From Erodium maritimum (lineage: Eukaryota > Streptophyta > Magnoliopsida > Geraniales > Geraniaceae), in assembly GCA_963921825.1 (NCBI GenBank), contig OY997588.1:62640617-62704616 (forward strand): a stretch of DNA of 64,000 bases, given 5' to 3'. The translations under genes and the position numbers were made by a program. Under the pieces are notes generated by a model. It saw only the letters and a list, made by a program, of their open reading frames with translations. It made no database searches and had not been told where the DNA came from. This document shows, piece by piece, positions 11,390 to 22,900 of this stretch; positions within the stretch are counted from its first letter, which is position 1; every line of letters starts with the position of its first letter.

Positions 11390-12703
11390 TCACTTCGACA
11401 CTGCATCAACCTTTGCCGGATCGACCAAGATGCCTTCTCGAGATACCACATGCCCGAGGAACTTCACCTCTGTGAGCCAAAATTCGCACTTCTCCAGGTT
11501 GCCGTACAACTGGTGACTGCGTAAGAGTGTCAAAACGGTCCTCAGATGCTCCTCATGCGCCTCCTCACTGGGCGAGTAGATCAAGATGTCATCGACAAAG
11601 ACTACTACAAACTGGTCTAGATAAGGTCTGAAGATGCCATTCATCAAGTCCATAAAGGCGGCCGGTGCGTTCGTCAAACCGAACGACATCACCAGAAACT
11701 CAAAGTGTCCATAACGAGTTCGGAACGCTGTCTTCTCTACGTCCTCGGCTCGGACCCTCAGTTGGTAGTACCCCGATCGAAGATCGATCTTCGAGAAGTA
11801 CTTTGCTCCCCTTAGCTGGTCGAATAGATCATCAATCCTCGGCATCGGATATCGGTTCTTCACTGTCACCCGGTTCAACTTCCGGTAATCGATGCACATC
11901 CTCAAGGCTCCACCCTTCTTCTTCACGAAGAGGGCGAGTGCTCCCCACGGAGACACGCTCGGGCGGATGAAACCCTTCTGTTGTAGTTCCTCGAGTTGTC
12001 GCTTTAGCTCGACCAACTCGGCTAGCGCAAACCAATACGGCGTCATCGAGATCGGCGCCGTACCTGGGATCAGATCGATCCTGAACTCCACCTCGCGTGC
12101 TGGCGGCAAGCCTGATAGCTCCTCCGGGAAGACCTCCGGGAACTCACCCACTACCCTCGGTAGCTCTCTGCTACTCTGCACGATCTCAGCCTCAGATCCC
12201 GTAGTCAAGGCGGATAGGAGAACTCTGGTCTTGCTACCCAAAACACACGTGATTACTCTGTCACCTGACCTCACTGTCACCTGACGTCGATAGCAATCGA
12301 TCGTCGCTCGATACCTCGCGAGCCAGTCTATACCCAGAATTACGTCAAAGGCGTTCATATCAAGAACGAGTAAGTCACCAAGAAAGGGGCAATCTGCCAC
12401 CCTAATCGCACAGTCTCTACAAACGGTGCTCAACACCACCTCACCCGTAGCCGGGGTCTCTAAACAAAGGGGTTGACTCAAAGTCTCCACCCGAAAACCC
12501 AAGGAAAAAGCAATAGACGAAGAGATGAACGAATGGGAAGCTCCCGTATCAAACAAAAATGAAGTCCACGAATTATAAAGTAAACACGTACCCTGTGTGG
12601 CCTCATGACCGGCGTACGGCCTCTCAACTCTAGAATCAGTAACTGCAAAGACTCGGCCTTGTTGTGCATGTGGTCCTCCTCTCGGTGGTGGGGGAAGTGC
12701 CAC
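11390..12703 (-). pseudogene. TE-B protease and reverse transcriptase, open for 437 codons
   Basis: The retropepsin motif [13 protein letters not shown] and the partner [13 protein letters not shown] are followed by [54 protein letters not shown] and catalytic FVDDILIYS. The segment ends at a TGA (11390-11392) where the family normally has Trp before the [12 protein letters not shown] motif in the next segment. This is the best-preserved part of any LTR element in the window, consistent with recent insertion. Confidence 0.92.
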
Positions 12704-12845
12704 CTGCTGCCCAGCTCTCGGCTGGTGTCTCTGACCTGCTGCTCCCGCCGCCTGACGCGGAGCTCGCTGCTGCTGTGCCTGACGTGGTCGGCCAGGTGGT
12801 GCATGGCGAGTCTGAGTCTGCTGGGGCCTCGGTGCAGGCGCTCTA

Positions 12846-14115
12846 CCAGCTAGCTCAGGTTACGCCCGAATGAAATGATCAGATCGACCACACTGGTAGC
12901 ATCCCCTCTGTCCCCCCTGTTGTGCCAGCTCAGGACACGCACGCACGAAGTGGTCGGGGCTGCCACACTGATAACACCCCATCGGCTCACTCTGTTGTCT
13001 GTCTCTGGTCCCCTGGGGACGATCATCATGGCGCTCTACAAGTCCATTGCCCCTCGGGCAGTCTCGTGCCAGGTGACCCTGTTGTCCACACCGAGGACAC
13101 AGCTGTGCCACCGGGGTGGGTCCAACTGACGTTACGGTCCCTACTCGGCGCATGCCATCCTGCTGAAACTGAGGCTGAAAGTGTCCTGCAACTCTCTGTC
13201 TGCGTCGGTCTCGACGGTCAGACGGCTGAACAAAGCCACTCGGCCTAGGCTTAGTCTCTCGCACCCTGATAGTCTCTCTGAAGTGTCTCTCCATGGCTAA
13301 AGCCTGATCCAAAAGCGTGGAGTACTCTGCGGTCCTGAAGGCGATGACCCGGTCGGATATCGACGGGATGAGCCCGTTCTCGAATCTCCTGCAACGGTCG
13401 TCCGCAGTCCGAACCAACTCCGGTGCGAAGCGGGCCAGAGAAGTAAACCTCACTGCATACTCAGACACACTCAATCCTCTCTGACGTAGATCCAGAAACT
13501 GTTGGCGCCTGTCATCCCGAATGGAGCGAGGGAAGTATTGTTCCAAGAACAGCCTGCTGAACAACTGAAAATCACTGCCGACCCTGTCCTGCACTGACTG
13601 CCACCAATAGTAGGCCTCTCCCTCAAGATGAAAAGTGGCGAACGAAACCCTCAAGCGCCCCTCCAATACCCAGAGGTATCGAGGTTGCGGGCAACCCGCT
13701 CCAACCAGCCCGAAGCTGCCTCGGGGTCCGCTCCCCCGGAGTAGGTCGGCGTACCGAGCCTCCGAAACTCCTTGAGTGACTGGGCCGTGAGGCTATCAAG
13801 CTGGCCTGGTGGTCTCTCACCAACATCTGCTGAGGCAACGGGCACGGGCTCTAGTGCCAGTGCTGTAGTCCTTTGCTGCGCACTCAAGGCTGCTAGCACA
13901 GCGCGAACCACCTCCTCGAGAGGGGTCGCCTGAGTCGGCTCTGCGACTGGAGATGTCCTGGGTGGCGACCCTGGTAGTCCACCCTCAAAGCTCTGATGCT
14001 TTGTGGATGCAGCATCCTGGGCGTCAGCTGCCCCCTCCTGCTCAGCGGCAGGTGCCTGACTCAGACCCCCAACTGGGCGGCTCTGGGTACCCCTCGAAGC
14101 ATACGTACGAGCCAT
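12846..14115 (-). pseudogene. TE-B gag with three zinc knuckles, frameshifted
   Basis: Start ATG at 14115 (MARTYASRG...). An N-terminal low-complexity region is followed by a frameshift near 13660. The gag core has EGEAYYWWQSVQ, FLDLRQRGLSVSEYAVRF and a capsid-like region. Knuckles are CPRCGQQGHLARDC, CYQCGSPDHFVRAC and CYQCGRSDHFIRA, the last cut by a stop before its final Cys. Knuckles bind the element RNA during packaging. Confidence 0.88.
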
Positions 14116-15713
14116 GTCGCCTATCCGCCTGCACGGATAACGCACATGTTCAGTACTTAGTTCAACAACGGTTCTCACACGTTACAAGGACGTTCACGTG
14201 CGTCACACAAGTCACCCACAGTTTACGCCCTTCGCACTAGTAGATATATATATATATATACTCATATATAATAGCACACAGTTCGCATCTCTATGCGTCT
14301 CACCACAACAACCAGCGATTTAAGCAATCAACCACCAACTCCCACGGGAGGGTTCCAACTCAAGCACACCACACAAGCACAAATCAAAGGCATACCCCTT
14401 GCTCGAGTATCCTTCCACAAAGAGGGGTTTATCACTTTACACAATTCAATTCAATAATCACCCTTAACCTTTCCTTCCCTTCCATAGATTCCCACTTCTT
14501 AACTTCTACCCAAACCTTTTCATGTCGATCTCATGTTGTTACAACCCGATTCAAGCGTCCCCGAACCTCATTGTAACCACTTGACATCAAACCATCACGC
14601 TCGACTACAGTGGCGCCCCTGAGTCAACCCGTGATAGTACAGTTATTACAGTTCTACCGAAAATTCGGCATGACCCATTTGTAGTTTCCCTTAACCCTCC
14701 GCTTAAGCGGGACACTCACCAACACAATTTCTCAAAACAGAAGTACGCCGAGTTCTCATGCTCGGCCCAAGACACCACACGGTAAAAACAAAGAGTGCTC
14801 ATGCTCTTCAAGTTACAAGACAAGGTCAATAACCGGAGTACTCGTGCTCCCCAAAGTACACAACACAATGAATAAACGGAGTTCTCGTGCTCCCAATGTA
14901 CACAACACAATCAATAAACGGAGTTCTCGTGCTCCCAAAGTACACAACACAATCAATAAACGGAGTTCTCGTGCTCCTAAATACTACGGTGTGCTCGTGC
15001 CCCAAACTCGCCACACACGGGCACACGGGGTTCTCGTGCCCCAAATCTCGCCACACACGGGCACACGGGGTTCTCGTGCCCCAAATCTCAACATAATACA
15101 CGCTCGCAACTTACCGAGACTCTAACTCGTAAGCCAGCCAAAGAATGCTCGCAACCCCCCCGAGACTCTACTCGGTCAGGCCAGCCAAAGACACCAACCT
15201 TAGTACACGAGCTCTCATGGTCACCCAAGACTCAGCAGTCAACCATGGGCTCTCATGGCCACCCAAAACACTCAAACCAAGCACATGGAGTACTCATGCT
15301 CCAGAAAAACGGTCAACCATAAGTCAACACTTGAACAAGACCAAGCTACCACTTGAAAGATTTTCGAAGTAATCCACCAAAATGGCAACACCACCAACCA
15401 TTGGCTCACTCTACAATGAATGCTTAGCGGGTCGATCATTGCCGTTAATCCAATTCCGATCTCAACCATTCGGCTTCACCGATCACTAGGGAGAGGATAC
15501 TAATCAAGTAACGCAAACATTGTAGTGTAACGATTTCATTTAGGACAAACATTAAGGCAACTCATGACTCATGTCGTTCCAACTCTTCGCGTCAATGTTT
15601 CCAAAACGCGTCACTGAGTATCACGACTCAGACTCCCTAACTCTACCCGCCTAATTGACTTCGGTCCGAGGTTTGAAAATCAGTTCACAAGACACCTGTT
15701 TCAAATGAAACTA
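14116..15713 (-). other. TE-B untranslated leader between PBS and gag
   Basis: About 1.6 kb without coding capacity, between the PBS and the gag ATG in element sense. It contains a (TA)n tract at about 14244-14262 and the tandem repeats listed separately. I see no other gene. Packaging and translation signals would be expected here but cannot be identified by eye. Confidence 0.8.
14822..15090. repeat. Tandem repeats in TE-B leader (42-bp and about 40-bp units)
   Basis: A 42-bp unit containing CGGAGTTCTCGTGCTCCC and TACACAACACAATCAATAAA recurs about 3.5 times (14822-14975). A related unit of about 40 bp with GGGGTTCTCGTGCCCCAAAT recurs twice (about 14998-15090). Degenerate CTCATGCTC/CTCGTGCTC motifs continue on both sides (14750-15300). 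Confidence 0.88.
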
Positions 15714-15726
15714 GGCTCTGATACCA
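15714..15726 (-). promoter_or_regulatory. TE-B primer binding site (initiator tRNA-Met type)
   Basis: Element-sense TGGTATCAGAGCC lies three bases inside the 5' LTR boundary at 15730. Confidence 0.92.
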
Positions 15727-15729
15727 AAT

Positions 15730-18282
15730 TGTCACGCCCCAAATCCGGTTCTTGCCCGGACCCGAGGCATGACTAGTATAAAATGATTAAAAAGGCAATA
15801 ACGCAACAATAAGTTCCTGAAAATCTCCAATATGAAACTCAAATCCACATAATTCAGTTTAAAACATAAATAACCTTCCAGGGGTGTAATAATAATCCTC
15901 CAACAAGGTTTGTTCAAAACTGGAATGAAATGAAAACGAAGTCTCTACGGGACACCCACACCAAGAAGCTCTTGAGCCCCTACTCCTCAAACAAGCCTGA
16001 AATTACAACAATAAACTCAAAGGGGTGAGCTTGCGCTCAGTAGGGAAAATACATAACATGGTGGACTTTAAACTCAATAACTTCGTCAGCAAAGTCAACA
16101 GATAAATCTTAACAATCACAACCAATAGGTAAACTGATCAATGCCGTGTCACATGAAGTCACCACCCTCCGATCCACATATGATGTGTCCTCTCGGATTT
16201 TCCCTCCAATCCAGAGGAGACGCATATCATTTAGGCTACCGGAAACAACCCTTCAGGGCGCATATCGTCGGGATTCTCAGAAACGTCTCCAAAGGATTTT
16301 ATGTCCTCGGGAACCAAGGTATTACTCCCAGAGGAAGCATACACTTGGGCAATTCAATAATAATCAAATAATAATTGAGCACACACTCAAACCGAAACAC
16401 GAAGCAATCCATTCCCAACAAACACCACTTCACTATCACACAAAGCTCACGCATCACCGTTTCACCACAACACACCGTACACGAATCACATAATCACAAC
16501 ATACGAATCACACAATCACAACTTACCGTTCACTTACCAGTTACGACCCATCGGGGCATCGATCACCTGATTGCACCGCTCGGTACAACCAGTCATACTC
16601 GATGCTCCAAACCACCATTTAAGGAAATCAAGCAATCATTCAAATACAGTCAACAGTCAAACACGAGTTCAATCAACCAATCCTGGAAACCTCAAACGAG
16701 CATTCAAACATGCAATTCAACTAGTTCCATTAGACTCTTTAGCCTATCCACTAAGCAACCAAACAACCAAGCATGTGATCCTAACACGCAACTAATCTGA
16801 GGGCTTTGCCAAGACCGCTCTACCAGTAAAGCAATTCTCAAGTATTGAAAGCGAGTTACACTAGTGATTGGCATCCTAATCATTCACCACTAGACACTTC
16901 CGGTTATTAGTAATTGAAAGACGATTATTCTAGTTATTCGCATCCAATAGGCATTTCTAGGACCTTTCCAATTTTATTAGCCTAACATGCATACTAAGCA
17001 TCATAAACGAGGAGTTAAGACTTTCCCTACCTCGAGGTCTTCCTCTCAACACTCTGATGATAAGCCCGGTGGTCACCACTCCGTTCTTCACACGGGTCCC
17101 GGCATGATCCTTGCTCCTCCAGCTCGATCCCCAAAGTCTTGGACACAAAGAAACGTTAATTAGACTCCACTTAAACAGCAAGTAAGACCCTCAAAGCCCT
17201 TCCAAAGCTCAGCTCAAAACCAAGATCAACCAAGGTGAAAAACCCCCAAAGAAACCCCCACCCTGCTCTACCACGGACCTGGTCACGGACCCGTGACGCC
17301 CACCCTCACGGTTACCCTCACGGAGCCGTGACGTCGCCCGTCACGGGATCCGTGGCGCACCAGGGCAGTTTCGCCCTTCTTCAACCTCCAGCTCCTTTTC
17401 TCCGAAAAACCATCTTCAAACCCCAAATTTTACCACTTCCAACTCCCAAAACAGTCAAAGACCTCCAATACTCCTCTACCCATGGTAGGAATCAACAAAT
17501 AAGCAAGTTTCTAATGATTCAACAAATCAAACCCAACTTAAAAGCTCCAACAAACTAAGGATTTCTCACAAAAACCCAACAAAGCTTCTCATCAACAACA
17601 TCTCACACCAATTCTACTCAAACCCAACAACATCTAGCAATTTCACCCAAAACCCATGAAAAAAGATGAAGGGAAATGAGGATTAGAGAGTTCCATTACC
17701 TCTAGAAGAGTGAGATGAAGAAGATGGTAAGGATTTGGAGAAGGGATGGCTAGAGGAAGACTTCAAGTGGCCTCTTCTTCCTTGTTTCTTCTTCAAAGCT
17801 CCATGGGAGCTCCTCTCTCTTGCTCCTCCTCCAATTTTCGGCTACACCAACAAAAAATAGGTTGGTTTTGCTTTTCCAAACTCATATAATACCTAGATGT
17901 GTCAAATGACTAAAAGCCCTTGAGCTAGGATCCCTTGTAGAAGCTTTTGGGAGGGTATGATGGTCCAAGACCACTCCCTTTTCTCTCTTTCAACCAAAAA
18001 GGGACAAGTGTCCAAGTAGGTTATTTATTTTTCCAAAATAATTTCCAGCACAATAAAATAATGCTTTTAGTCGATAGAAAGTCTCGTTTGGACTAAAATT
18101 GACTTCCTCCAACATTATACTCAAACGAAAGGAATTTATCCCCTTAAGCCAACCGTGATGATGGCTAAGTCGTTTGGGTTCCGGAAAAGTCCCGAGTGAC
18201 TTCTTGAGTCATCGGTTGACTTTCCGGTAGCAAGTCAAACTTGCTTGAAAAGTCACCGGTTCGACCGGGAGCGGGTCTTACA
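15730..18282 (-). repeat. TE-B 5' LTR (element sense)
   Basis: 2553 bp, nearly identical to 6662-9213; the one-base length difference is in a T run near 18067. It is flanked on the right by CAGAG, the target-site duplication. Confidence 0.95.
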
Positions 18283-18287
18283 CAGAG

Positions 18288-18470
18288 AGGGTCATCTGAA
18301 GCTTCAACCACAAACACTCCTTCATGCTCGGTTGATCAAAAGAAACAAAATTGTTGTCGTCCAATATTTGATTCGATGGGATCGTTCGACTATAGAGGAC
18401 GCAACATGGGAAGATGCAAACACTATCAGTGATCAATTTCCGGACTGGATTGCAAAACAGTTGGCTTGAG
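18288..18470 (+). pseudogene. TE-A chromodomain-like C-terminus (right of TE-B)
   Basis: The frame resumes after TE-B with VVVQYLIRWDRSTIEDATWE followed by DANTISDQFPDW and a stop. The VxYLIRW...ATWED pattern is the core of the integrase chromodomain in Ty3 chromoviruses, thought to guide integration to particular chromatin. It is displaced about 11.6 kb from the rest of pol by TE-B. Confidence 0.82.
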
Positions 18471-18485
18471 GACAAGCCAAAGCTC

Positions 18486-18496
18486 AGGGGAGGGAA
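18486..18496 (+). promoter_or_regulatory. TE-A polypurine tract
   Basis: AGGGGAGGGAA lies immediately before the 3' LTR, in the position of the plus-strand priming tract. Confidence 0.85.
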
Positions 18497-18497
18497 T

Positions 18498-18876
18498 TGT
18501 CATGAGCCCATTCTCTTCTCTCAGTTCCTTTTATGTTAATATGTTGCGTTTTGATCCTTTAGTTGAAGTGTGCCACTCACGTGACCCTCCTCAACCGTCT
18601 TCCTTATCCGTACCTGCCACGCCTCTATTTCAACCACATTGTGGTCCTGCAATTCTAGCTCGCTAGGATATTGATAGGTTGATCCGCTATATATAAGCGT
18701 CTTCTTCCTTTCTAGGGTTTTGTCTTGATTTTGGTATCTATCCATTTTGTAATAGGAGTAGAGTAGATAAAAACGGCGCCACTCTGGTGCCGATTAAATG
18801 CTTTGTTCTTCTATTAATATCAATATACAAGCTTTTGCCCCTTTCTCTTTTGAATCCATCTATTACAGTCATTACA
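18498..18876 (+). repeat. TE-A 3' LTR
   Basis: 379 bp, TGTCATGAGCCC...CATTACA, pairing with 1558-1945. It contains TATATATAA at 18688-18696. The following TGCTT (18877-18881) is the right target-site duplication. Confidence 0.92.
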
Positions 18877-19686
18877 TGCTTGCGTTGATCGCGTTGCCGT
18901 GATTCGTGCGCCTGAATGTTCGGCTTCTGTTTCGGTTGATGGTGGAGTTGAGGACGACGATCGGTTAGGGATTGGTCTTCTTTCGCCTCGAGGTCCAGTT
19001 CGATCCTGCTCTCTTGTGAGTGCTACCCATTCGGTTGATCAAACCCCTACTTGGGGTCAGAGACCAATTTGGCCTAGCTCTGGTGTGGCTCAAATTGTTG
19101 GCTGAGCATGTCAGAACATCTTTAGCTTGAGTTTTGGTGTCACCTACAATTCTTGAGCATGAGACGAGTGGTTCAGGATGTCCAAAGGAGGTGGGGGCCT
19201 TTGTCTGTTCAATTTGTGCAAGCCTAGACAACGTTGGATGGATATGGGCCAGCGCAAGGTGGTCCTTTGGAGAATAAGGTAGTCCTTGGAAGGTTGTCCA
19301 TCTCCAACCCTTAAAACGCACGAGTCCGTTTTCTAAACACCCTTAGGATTATTATGGTGTTAAATTCAAACCAAGAGCACGTTCTTTGAGTCGTGAAAGA
19401 GTCGTGAATGCGCAAACACGAAACACTCAAAAAGCTCAGTCTGCTCATCAAGCGAAGGCCTCTGACGATCCAAACTTCATTTCAGAAGCTGAAGGGTGGG
19501 TCACCGATGAAGATTGATTATGTTTGTCTTTAGACGTTTAATTGTTTTTCGGAGTTAGACCCTTAGCTCTGTTCGTGAGCTCTGTTGTAATGTTGACTCT
19601 TTACCTTGATTTTTCTTGAACCATAATATTCCGGTTCCTTTTTTTGGAATATGTCGTATTAATAAAATTTTGAGCTTATAAAAAAA
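18877..19686 (+). mobile_element. RRM retroelement copy J, right piece with 3' end
   Basis: Continues the frame of 1468-1557 from 18878 to a stop near 19106. After a degenerate stretch it shows the family C-terminus at about 19440-19518: AKASDDPNFISEAEGWVTDE, matching AKAFDDPTLTSEGEEWVTDG of H. The 3' UTR has AATAAAATTTTGAGCTTATAAAAAAAG (19660-19686), the family's 3' end and short poly(A). No target-site duplication can be tested because the left end is not visible. The poly(A) lies about 250 bp beyond the ETFA stop codon. Confidence 0.7.
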
Positions 19687-19938
19687 GCATATATTATCAA
19701 CAATATCTCTCCATAAATAAGTTATCATTGGAAATGTAAATTACCTTCTCATCTGAACTAGACTGCTATATATGCTTTGCCAGCTCCTTGGACATATATA
19801 TGCAAATTTGATTTTCTAGAGCTAGAAAATGTTACCTTTATTTTGAATACAAAGGAACATATATACCTTAACATTCTGGAAAATGAATGTTACCTATTTC
19901 ATCCCTCCAAATTACTTCATGGGTAGTAACGCGCAAGC
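19687..19938. other. Presumed ETFA 3' UTR and spacer
   Basis: AT-rich sequence between the J poly(A) and the ETFA stop codon. It probably carries the ETFA 3' UTR on the minus strand. No repeat or ORF is visible. Confidence 0.5.
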
Positions 19939-22900
19939 CTACTTCTTTTCAGGAAGCTTCTCTATCAACTCCGGTATCACCTCAAAAAGGTCGCCCACAA
20001 GCCCATAATCAGCCACCTGAATGCGTAATATTCATTCCATGAGAGCGACTCAAAAGAGAACGGAACTTGTTTATATTAGCTTGATACTGATATTACAGGT
20101 AGAGAGAGATGGATGGGTATAAGATGTGGCACCTGGAATATTGGTGCATCTGCATCTTTATTTACAGCAACAATAACCTTGGAGTCTCTCATGCCGGCCA
20201 GGTGTTGAATTGCTCCTGAAACTCCGAAAGCCATATACAGTTCTGGTGCAACGATCTTTCCAGTTTGACCAACCTGACAAGCTCACCAGTCAAAATTTGA
20301 AAAACAAGAGAACAGACTGCGGCTCCAAAAATTGTAAAGAACGAAAAGCAAAATAGCAATTACCTATAATAGAATTAATACACAATTGTGCACGATTTTC
20401 ATGTAAAAAGATACCAAAATAATATGTTCAATTATAAATACAGATGGGTGTCCCGTTCTGACATAGATATAGGCCTTAGGTTCAAGAATATACGAAGCTC
20501 AAGATGCCGATTAAGTGTGAACATTAGAGGTGCAGAACTCCTTAAGGAATTTCACGACACTGCTTTCATTGTTGTTGGAGTCACTTGTATAAGTGATAAC
20601 CGATGAGTATTAGGATGGATGATGTGGACTGTCTTTTCATCTGCACTGTGCCAGCATATTTTCTGGGTTTTTTTAGCAAAGGATATTATTAAACTAAAGG
20701 AAGTGGAACATACAGAAAAGTAAAAGGGCCAGGGATGAGCATGGGCCAAGTTTACGCCATTTTGATGATCTATGACCAATTCATAAGGCAAGTAATTGTT
20801 CTGTTACCAATACATACGGGGCATTAAATGATCTGTGACCAATTCGTAAGGGGTACTAAAGGTGAGTTACCAAAACGTAAGGACTCTTATTGAAGGCTAT
20901 AAAACTTTGGGGTACTAAAGGTGTGTTAACAATTCAAAAGGTAACTAACCCAAAAATAAATGATGAAATTTAAAGAATAATTATTACTTAGTTTAGAAAT
21001 AAATGATATTACTAAGAATAAATTAAAACATTAATAAATTATTAAGGAATTAATGAAGTAAGGGGTATAATCGTCTTTCAATACATCTGTCTAAAACTTA
21101 ATTCAAACACAGAAGGGTAAAAATGTCAGTTCATGTTGTCCTGTTAATTTCTTCTAACAGAAGACGGTGGACAATACTTAAGGCACCTTAAAAGCATGGA
21201 AAAAGGATAAGGTCTTTTTTTGTCTGTGGACAATACATAGGATAGGTTTTGGCAATTAACCCTTTTTTAAAAATCTAAATTGTAAGGTTAAACCGTCGTT
21301 TGTATACAAATTGCAACAAAAAGACAAATTCAGGGTCCTTTTTTGCAATTATCCCTAATACTTTTTTTATGGTAAGGAAGAAGAAATGTTGATGAAATTT
21401 CATATCTTCACAGCTCAATTACCAGAGCTTGGCTCTACATTGTTTGTAATCATATGCAAGAGGCTGAAGCATATAGAACTTAACTCTAAAAGAAAGGGCT
21501 TGTTTTATGGAATGCTACCATATTATATAATATACAACTCAGACACCAAAATGCCATAAATATACCACATGGAATGATGCCATAATGTTTACCTGGAGCT
21601 CATTAGTCACATATCCAGCATCAACAGCAGCACGAGTTGCACCAACTTAATAAAAAGAGAGAGAAATGTGAGAATCCAATATTGTAATGGCACAAGAATT
21701 AGAATATTTAACCAGCATGTAACCAATGAAACAAATAAAAGACTGCTGAAAACTACTGCATATTCCTTCCTTATAAATTCAAGATGGAAAACTTGTGGAT
21801 CCCTAAACCGTTCAAAATAAACTAACACTATGATGACATTATATTAAAGCAGATATGTAGAATGAAATTCATCAGACTATTAGAAGATTCATTTATTTGG
21901 TGTCAAGAAAAACTAGGAAAAAGTGCAATGAAGGTATTGTAGAACCATACCTGCAGCACCAAGTTTCTCTGCAAGCTTCTCGATCAATTTGAAGTTCTCA
22001 GCACTTTTTAGCGCTCGTCCCCCAGTAATTACAATACGCGCATTTCCAAGATCAGGGCGTTCAGTATCCTGAGATACAAGTTTTATGTATCTAGATTTAC
22101 CAACTGAATCTGCAACTAGGATAAAATGAAAGTAAATAAAGGCCGTAGGTTCAATTCTCATTGCTAATAAGAATTTTTACTAGTCTAATTAAACTGAACA
22201 GTGAACTAAGAAACATAAAACTTGTAAGGTATAACCGTATAAGATTATTTTAAGAATTCTTTAATTTATAGCACCATACACAGGCAGAAACTAATGTTAA
22301 ATAAGCAAGATGGCCTCTTTGCTTCTTTGTTTTTCTGTACTACCTTCAAAAAAGTGAACAAGCAGTCAACATGAACCATATGTAGTAGGAAAGATCAACA
22401 AACCTTCATCAAAGGTTGAAATGTCAATCTGGGAAATAGTAGCTTCATTAGATTTTGAATCAGCTGATATAGATGGAACGGGAAAGGATGTGGATCTAAT
22501 GGACAGCACACAAGGTCCAGCACCTGTGTATCGGACTGTAGAGAGTGCATTTCCGGCATAAATTGGCCTGTCACATGAAACTAATATCAAACTTCCAGTC
22601 AAAATATGAGTTAAGTTACTGCTATGTCTCGTTTCCTTGCAGGTTAATGAGGTGCAAATCACTATTTTACAATTAAGAACTTGTAAAACTTGTGATATCT
22701 TCTTTAAAACTGATATCCATTAACGTTTAAATAGCTAATGAGGGGCTACTATATCAGGACCATAAAACTTTAGTTCATGCGCAAGACAGTTGTTTGTTTA
22801 GAGTTTCAAAATATTGGGCCTCTTTTCTAGGTGGGAGTGGGAGTCATCCATCAATCTTATGTCTATAAGAGTCACAAGTTTGATACTCTCCTGCTTCTAC

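Larger units (their letters stand above)
6662..18282 (-). mobile_element. TE-B: Tekay/Del-like chromovirus nested in TE-A
   Basis: An 11,621-bp Ty3 element on the minus strand with 2.55-kb LTRs (6662-9213 and 15730-18282). The PBS is at 15714-15726 and the PPT at 9214-9230. Perfect 5-bp duplications CAGAG flank it (6657-6661 and 18283-18287). In element sense the order is gag with zinc knuckles, protease, RT, RNase H, integrase and a chromodomain-like end. By eye the LTRs differ at roughly fifteen positions plus a 1-bp indel, so insertion was recent compared with TE-A. Assignment to the Tekay/Del group rests on the long LTRs and the ...TWEREDEICEKYPHLF C-terminal pattern, and is less certain than assignment to chromoviruses. 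Confidence 0.95.
1558..18876 (+). mobile_element. TE-A: Ty3-type LTR retrotransposon (chromodomain class), split by TE-B
   Basis: Complete but decayed Ty3 element of about 5.7 kb once TE-B is removed. It has two LTRs (1558-1945 and 18498-18876), a PBS matching initiator tRNA-Met just inside the 5' LTR, the domain order gag, protease, RT, RNase H, integrase and a chromodomain-like tail, and a polypurine tract before the 3' LTR. The flanking 5-mers are TCCTT (1553-1557) and TGCTT (18877-18881). They differ at one base; the right copy restores the reading frame of the host element J, so the left copy probably mutated. The LTRs differ by indels and many substitutions, so it is older than TE-B. 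Confidence 0.9.

Noticed and set aside
9176..14240. Plus-strand open frames across TE-B
   Set aside because: They are antisense shadows of the minus-strand gag-pol.
14822..15090. CRISPR-like regularly spaced repeats
   Set aside because: The units are contiguous tandem repeats without spacers, within a plant retrotransposon leader.
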